Shown here piece by piece: positions 59,599 to 64,000 of a DNA stretch of 64,000 bases (position 1 is its first letter; each line of letters starts with the position of its first letter). Made by a program: the position numbers and the translations under genes. The stretch is taken from NCBI RefSeq assembly GCF_002743335.1, contig NZ_PDZB01000006.1, forward strand, positions 1 to 64,000, in the 5' to 3' direction. Source of the DNA: Sporosarcina sp. P32b. GTDB taxonomy: Bacteria; Bacillota; Bacilli; Bacillales_A; Planococcaceae. The notes beneath the pieces were generated by a model that made no database searches, was not told where the DNA came from, and worked only from the letters and a program-made list of their open reading frames with translations.

Positions 59599-60498
59599 AT
59601 GAATGTGATTGAGATGAATCAAGTGACGAAAACTTTCGGTAAGCATCAGGCGTTAGATGGACTGGATTTAACTGTGAAGAACGGTGAAGTGTTTGGCTTC
59701 ATCGGACCGAATGGCGCAGGGAAGTCGACGGCAATTCGGGTTCTACTTGGTATGCTTCGTGCTACTGAGGGAACGGCAACGATTTTCGGCAAGGATGTAT
59801 GGCAAGACGCAGTGGATATTCATCGACGTGTTGCGTATGTGCCGGGAGACGTGAATTTGTGGCCGCAACTAACGGGTGGCGAGGTGATTGATTTATTCGC
59901 GAGTTTGCAAGGGAATGTACATCAACAACGGCGTGAAGAGTTACTTGCGCGTTTTCAGTTGGATCCGACGAAGAAGTGCCGAACATACTCGAAAGGAAAT
60001 CGACAAAAAGTTGCTTTAGTGGCGGCGTTTGCTTCCGACGCGGAATTGTTTTTGCTAGATGAACCGACGTCTGGACTCGATCCTCTAATGGAGAAAGTAT
60101 TTCAGCAATGTGTCGCGGAAGTGAAAGCGGAAGGGAAGACAGTGTTGCTGTCGAGCCATATTTTGTCGGAAGTCGAGAGGCTTTGCGATCGCGTGGGAAT
60201 TATTCGTCAAGGACGTCTGATTGAGTGCGGTACGTTGGATGAACTACGACATTTGACGCGGATGCAGCTAACGGTGGAAACAAGAATTCCGATTGAGTCG
60301 CTCGCTTCGTGGCAAGGTGTCCATGATGTAGTACCGACAGAAGCCGGCTGGACGTTTCACGCGGATGCAGATGAAATGGAAGCGATTATGCACAAGTTAA
60401 GCGCATACGGTATACGGAAGATCGAAAGTGCGCCGCCTACGCTTGAAGATCTATTCATGCGGCATTATGAAGAAAACGTAGAAAGTAGGGACGTGTGA
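59599..60498 (+). CDS. ABC exporter ATPase (drug-export type)
   Basis: A 299-residue ATPase with Walker A GPNGAGKST, signature TYSKGNRQKVAL (a drug-export variant of LSGGQ), Walker B LFLLDEPTSGLDPL and switch His SSHIL, plus a C-terminal extension typical of DrrA/ABC-2 exporters. The ATG at 59599 has AAGGGAGGG eight bases before it; an ATG at 59593 is too near. It overlaps the permease start by one base. It powers export of a hydrophobic compound or antibiotic. Confidence 0.88.
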   Translation: MNVIEMNQVTKTFGKHQALDGLDLTVKNGEVFGFIGPNGAGKSTAIRVLLGMLRATEGTATIFGKDVWQDAVDIHRRVAYVPGDVNLWPQLTGGEVIDLFASLQGNVHQQRREELLARFQLDPTKKCRTYSKGNRQKVALVAAFASDAELFLLDEPTSGLDPLMEKVFQQCVAEVKAEGKTVLLSSHILSEVERLCDRVGIIRQGRLIECGTLDELRHLTRMQLTVETRIPIESLASWQGVHDVVPTEAGWTFHADADEMEAIMHKLSAYGIRKIESAPPTLEDLFMRHYEENVESRDV

Positions 60499-62078
60499 TG
60501 AAGGGGGCCCCATTTGCAGGTGTTCTTCGTCTATCCCGATTTATAATCCGGCAAGATCGCATGCGCTATATGTGGTGGCTCGTTGGTATCACCGCCATGA
60601 CGCTTGTTGTACCGCCTGCTTTCAAGGAATTGTATCCGACCGAGCAAGATCGTAATCTACTGGCGGAAACGATGAAAAATCCCGCGATGGAGGCAATGGT
60701 AGGTCCTGGAGATCTAGCAAATTACACGCTGGGCGCTATGGTTTCACATCAGATGTTGTTAATGACTGCCATCGCAGTTGCCATCATGAATATTTTATTG
60801 ATGGTGCGCCATACGCGAGCTGAGGAAGAAGAGGGGCAGGCGGAATTACTGCGTTCGTTACCCGTTGCTCGACATTCGCAACTAACGGCTTCGATGCTTA
60901 CGCTATGCGGTGTCAATTTGCTACTCGCGTTGCTAATCGGTGTCGGATTATATAGTCTTTCATTCGACAGTATGGGATTAGCTGGATCACTTATTTACGG
61001 TGCATCGCTTGGTGCGATCGGCTTGTTTTTTGCAGGTGTGACAGCGGTTTGCGCACAACTCTCGGAAAGTTCGCGGGGTGCGGTAGGTCTATCGTTTACC
61101 GTGATGATCGGCTGTTATGTATTGCGATCAGTTACTGAGTGGATTCCACCGTTTGGCTGGCTTACGCAAGTTCAGCCGTACAGTGACAACAACTGGGTGC
61201 CAGTAGTTGGATTACTGGTCGTAAGTCTTTTAGCGTTCGCACTAGCCGTCATACTGCAGGGAAAACGCGATATCGGCTCGGGCTATCTTCCGTCAAGAAG
61301 TGGACGCGCGCATGCTTCGGTTATATTGCGCCATCCGATCGGACTTGCTTGGCGACTGCAAAGAACCGCGTTCATTTCTTGGTCGGTTGGCATGCTAGTG
61401 CTCGGGTTGTCTTACGGTTCCGTCCTAGGCGATTTAGATTCATTTTTTAAAGATAATGAAATGCTTGCTGCAATGATTGTAGCAGATGAAAACAGTTCAT
61501 TGACTGCCCAGTTCTTGCCCATGTTGATGGCGGTACTCGCGTTTATCAGTACAATTCCTGCATTGCTTTCTATCCATAAAATAGTGGGCGAGGAACGGAA
61601 ATCGCGTGTTGATAATGTGCTAGGTCGCGCAGTTTCGAGAAATAAGTTACTAGCTTCTTACTTGGTGTTGGCATTGTGCACTGGATTTATGATGTTGAGC
61701 TTCTCGGCACTCGGTTTATGGTTAGCCGGCACTACATCGATGGATGAACCTTTTACGTTTGTAACTGTATGGCAAGCTAGTATCGTTCATTTTCCTGCTG
61801 TAGTCGTGATGATTGCGATTAGCACATGTTTGATCGGCATCGCACAAAAGGCGACGGGCTTCGTTTGGCTCTATTTATTTTACGGATTCCTAACGCTGTA
61901 TTTAGGTGGCTTGTTTCAGTTTCCGAAATGGATGGAAAAGCTTTCGCCGTTTGGCTTTGTTTCCAAGTTGCCGATTGAAGATATGAACTGGCTGCATGCG
62001 GGGGGATTGGTGGCAGTAGCAGGTGTTTTGCTTATTTTCGGTTTTCATCGCTATAATGCACGGGATATAGAAGGATAA
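60498..62078 (+). CDS. ABC exporter permease, 12-span ABC-2-like
   Basis: A 526-residue membrane protein with about twelve hydrophobic segments arranged in two similar halves, as in the polyketide-exporter (tetronasin/YhcI-like) permease family. The first half begins RLSRFIIRQDRMRYMWWLVGITAMTLVV and the second LAWRLQRTAFISWSVGMLVLGL. Start ATG at 60498 overlaps the ATPase stop (TGATG). With the ATPase it makes a complete exporter. No regulator is adjacent. Confidence 0.85.
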   Translation: MKGAPFAGVLRLSRFIIRQDRMRYMWWLVGITAMTLVVPPAFKELYPTEQDRNLLAETMKNPAMEAMVGPGDLANYTLGAMVSHQMLLMTAIAVAIMNILLMVRHTRAEEEEGQAELLRSLPVARHSQLTASMLTLCGVNLLLALLIGVGLYSLSFDSMGLAGSLIYGASLGAIGLFFAGVTAVCAQLSESSRGAVGLSFTVMIGCYVLRSVTEWIPPFGWLTQVQPYSDNNWVPVVGLLVVSLLAFALAVILQGKRDIGSGYLPSRSGRAHASVILRHPIGLAWRLQRTAFISWSVGMLVLGLSYGSVLGDLDSFFKDNEMLAAMIVADENSSLTAQFLPMLMAVLAFISTIPALLSIHKIVGEERKSRVDNVLGRAVSRNKLLASYLVLALCTGFMMLSFSALGLWLAGTTSMDEPFTFVTVWQASIVHFPAVVVMIAISTCLIGIAQKATGFVWLYLFYGFLTLYLGGLFQFPKWMEKLSPFGFVSKLPIEDMNWLHAGGLVAVAGVLLIFGFHRYNARDIEG

Positions 62079-62136
62079 GTAATCGTCTACTAATGATGAA
62101 ATTTACTTCCAATTTTGACAAATTTAGCACAAATTG

Positions 62137-62182
62137 AAACTAGCACTAGTTTTATTGAAAGGAATTGTGGAAAATGATTTCC
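62137..62182 (+). promoter_or_regulatory. Two dyads before the acetate transporter
   Basis: AAACTAG (62137-62143) / CTAGTTT (62146-62152) and GGAAA (62169-62173) / TTTCC (62178-62182), both perfect, in a 160-base gap. TTGACA occurs at 62115-62120 and TATTAT at 62201-62206. They look like operator sites for control of the following gene. Confidence 0.45.
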
Positions 62183-62240
62183 TGAAATAATAATTAGTGC
62201 TATTATGAGTGAGGTTTGGTTGGATTTTCAGGAGGTTGTC

Positions 62241-62933
62241 ATGAGTATACATCAAAATCAAGAAACAAAAATAGTTAACGCAGACCCTTCTGCAATAGGC
62301 TTGTTCGGTTTGGCGATGGTAACACTCGTCGCGTCGTCACAAAAACTGGGCATTACGACAGATGTTTCATTTGTTATCCCTTGGGCGATACTTCTAGGCG
62401 GTTTCGCTCAATTATTTGCTTGCGTGATCGATACGAAGCGTAATAACACATTCGGTGCTACGGCATTCGGTGCATACGGACTTTTCTGGCTGGCAGTTGC
62501 AGCTTCTTGGATGATGCAACGAGGGATCTTCGGAGAAACACTGGCAGCAGGAGTGGATCCGCATCAATTAGGCTTCGCATTCGTCGGCTATCTAATTCTG
62601 ACGCTATTTTTGACGATCGGTGCCATGGAAACACATAAGGTCTTATTTTCTATATTTTTCTTCATCAACTTTCTGTTTATTGGCTTGGCGCTCGATAGTT
62701 TCGGCTTGTTCGGTGCATTCCCTCAGCAATTGGCGGCCTACTCAGAAATGATTATTTCATTGCTATCGTTCTACGGAGCGGGGGCAGCAGTTCTAAACGA
62801 ACATTTCGGCAGAGAATTCATACCGGTAGGAAAGCCGTTTGGCATCTTCAAGAAATCGGATGAAGCGAAGGCATCATCGACACGTTCTGTGAAAACAAGT
62901 AAGGACTTAAAAGTAAAAAACACGTTTAGCTAA
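62241..62933 (+). CDS. satP: Acetate/succinate transporter (GPR1/FUN34/YaaH family)
   Basis: A 230-residue membrane protein with six hydrophobic segments. The family motif near the first helix reads NADPSAIGLFGLAMVTL (NPAPLGL-like), followed by FGAYGLFWLAVA and LILTLFLTIGAMETHKVLFSIFFFINFLF. It imports acetate or other short carboxylates with protons. The ATG at 62241 with AGGAGG five bases upstream is chosen over an ATG 36 bases earlier. Confidence 0.88.
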   Translation: MSIHQNQETKIVNADPSAIGLFGLAMVTLVASSQKLGITTDVSFVIPWAILLGGFAQLFACVIDTKRNNTFGATAFGAYGLFWLAVAASWMMQRGIFGETLAAGVDPHQLGFAFVGYLILTLFLTIGAMETHKVLFSIFFFINFLFIGLALDSFGLFGAFPQQLAAYSEMIISLLSFYGAGAAVLNEHFGREFIPVGKPFGIFKKSDEAKASSTRSVKTSKDLKVKNTFS

Positions 62934-62977
62934 ACAATATCCAACCAGACACCAGTACATTCATACAAGATATATTC

Positions 62978-63026
62978 CACACAAAAAGCATCTACGTTTA
63001 CGCAGATGCTTTTTGTGTGGATTTTC
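62978..63026. terminator. Bidirectional terminator
   Basis: Perfect 17-bp stem CCACACAAAAAGCATCT (62978-62994) / AGATGCTTTTTGTGTGG (63004-63020), then ATTTTC. It separates the convergent transporter and GMC oxidoreductase genes. Confidence 0.9.
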
Positions 63027-63030
63027 TCTA

Positions 63031-64000
63031 TTAAACCGTTTCTTTACGTGTCTTACTTTCAACTAGTAAACCGCCGTCGCCTTTAAGATAGTCGATCATA
63101 CCTTCTGCAGCGCGGTAAGCAAATGCACCAATGGTTTCAGTTGGATTGGAGTTACCAAAGTGTGGGAATGAAGAGCCGCCGACAACAAATACGTTTTCCA
63201 TATCCCATACTTGTGAATACGTGTTAACAGCTGAGGTTTCTGGATCTTCACCCATGATCACACCGCCTGCTGCGTGTGTATTGACGCTTGAAGAAGTCAT
63301 TTCTGCATCGTCTGCTACAGGTGGAGTGTTAACAATGTCCGCACCCATTGCTTCCGCGATGTCTGCACATTTTTCCGCAATCATCTTGGCCATATTGCGT
63401 TCTTGATCCGTAAACTTCGCTGTGATTCTAAGAAGAGGATCGCCATATATGTCTTTATACGTTGGATCTAAGTCCATATAGTTATGAGTATGCGGCATAG
63501 TGCCTTGCATCCCACCAATATTTAAATAACGGTGCGCATAATGAACGGATTTTTCTTTAAACTCTTTACCCCAATATGGTGTGCCTTGTGGAACACGGTT
63601 ATTGGCAATGGCTGCAGCACCATCTTGGAAAATACTAATATTAAATCCGTGAAGGAAGTCTGTATCTGTATTATCGATATGGTCCCCATTGAAATCATCA
63701 ATTACAGAACCTAGTGCGCCAGCTCCTGCAAATGTATTGAATTTCTTTTCTTCAAAAAAGGCAGTGGCTGAATTTCCACCGATTCCCGTGTAATGGGAAG
63801 TGAAACTTTTACCGATTACGCCTTTACCAGTTTCGGGATTGTAGGGCTCACCGATTCCAGATAACATCATTAATCGATTGTTTCCGGAGAAGAAGGCTGC
63901 CGATACAACCAAGTCTGCCGGTTGTTCAAATTCTTCAAGTGTTAATGGATCTACGTACAATACACCTGTCGCTTTTTTGCCGTCATGAAGAATTCGTTTA
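63031..64000 (-). CDS. GMC-family oxidoreductase, C-terminal part
   Basis: The last 322 or so residues of a GMC flavoprotein (gluconate 2-dehydrogenase large-subunit type); the gene continues past the window edge, since the frame stays open to base 64000 with KRILHDGKKATGVLYVDPLT. Visible are AAFFSGNNRLMMLSG, the tail HFGNSNPTETIGAFAYRAAEGMIDYLKG with the His-Asn substrate region, and FVVGGSSFP. It oxidises a sugar acid or alcohol; a partner subunit gene would be expected outside the window. Confidence 0.85.
   Translation of the reverse strand, partial: KRILHDGKKATGVLYVDPLTLEEFEQPADLVVSAAFFSGNNRLMMLSGIGEPYNPETGKGVIGKSFTSHYTGIGGNSATAFFEEKKFNTFAGAGALGSVIDDFNGDHIDNTDTDFLHGFNISIFQDGAAAIANNRVPQGTPYWGKEFKEKSVHYAHRYLNIGGMQGTMPHTHNYMDLDPTYKDIYGDPLLRITAKFTDQERNMAKMIAEKCADIAEAMGADIVNTPPVADDAEMTSSSVNTHAAGGVIMGEDPETSAVNTYSQVWDMENVFVVGGSSFPHFGNSNPTETIGAFAYRAAEGMIDYLKGDGGLLVESKTRKETV

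Overview
The window looks like chromosome from a Gram-positive, moderately low-GC member of the Bacillales, most likely Planococcaceae (Sporosarcina-like). This is inferred from a lia-type envelope-stress operon, RsiV/SigV, Mhq-type quinone-stress genes, YhfI, YxcD and YlbC homologues, AGGAGG ribosome-binding sites and many GTG/TTG starts. No rRNA, tRNA, prophage or CRISPR array was seen. One stand-alone tyrosine recombinase is present, but no complete mobile element.

Layout. 1-4980: a repeat-rich leader, the envelope-stress operon liaI-pspA/liaH-liaF-liaS-liaR, a cluster of DnaA-box-like sites, and uppP (lipid-carrier recycling). 5000-15540: dispersed palindromic repeats, a YhfI-type hydrolase, an RlmI-type rRNA methyltransferase, small envelope genes, a photolyase with a convergent B12-type MerR regulator, and an HrtAB-like exporter. 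15650-18690: a thiamine-thiazole operon (tenI-thiS-thiG-thiF) on the minus strand behind a TPP riboswitch and terminator. 18740-21630: a metal-efflux operon (HMA protein, P-type ATPase, Crp/Fnr regulator) with a Crp/Fnr-type dyad placed for class II activation. 21717-25300: an unlinked purC and the ectoine operon ectABC. 25850-34520: SodC-like lipoprotein, YxcD, CAP-domain protein, small membrane proteins, MMPL exporter, cold-shock protein, Pit phosphate transporter with its DUF47 partner. 34750-42470: ChrA, Bcr/CflA exporter, fumC, PCYCGC lipoprotein, acetyltransferases. 42570-48200: YceI, DUF5996 and a MarR-controlled ring-cleavage dioxygenase operon of the Mhq type. 48380-50945: sigV-rsiV followed by a membrane-anchored polysaccharide deacetylase, likely a lysozyme-resistance module. 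51070-64000: cytosine-deaminase-like amidohydrolase, glyoxalase I/II-like pair, opine-dehydrogenase-like gene, recombinase, SLH protein, an ABC exporter, an acetate transporter and the end of a GMC oxidoreductase.

Recurring themes are envelope stress (lia, sigV/rsiV/deacetylase, uppP, SLH protein), chemical stress (Mhq, glyoxalases, SodC, metal and chromate export), osmotic protection (ectoine) and light damage (photolyase plus B12-type regulator).

The most unusual content is non-coding. Three intergenic arrays (15658-15922, 25379-25745, 39566-40200) are built from CGCTC followed by three A/T bases, repeating about every 21 bp, and each lies downstream of an intrinsic terminator. The third keeps a 42-bp super-period for 630 bp with no net indel. 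Other notable signals are the DnaA-box cluster before uppP, a consensus promoter feeding a hairpin-rich 460-base leader before ectA, two simple hexamer repeats and several copies of a large palindromic repeat family. Coding calls were made from translated sequence and motifs by eye, without database searches.
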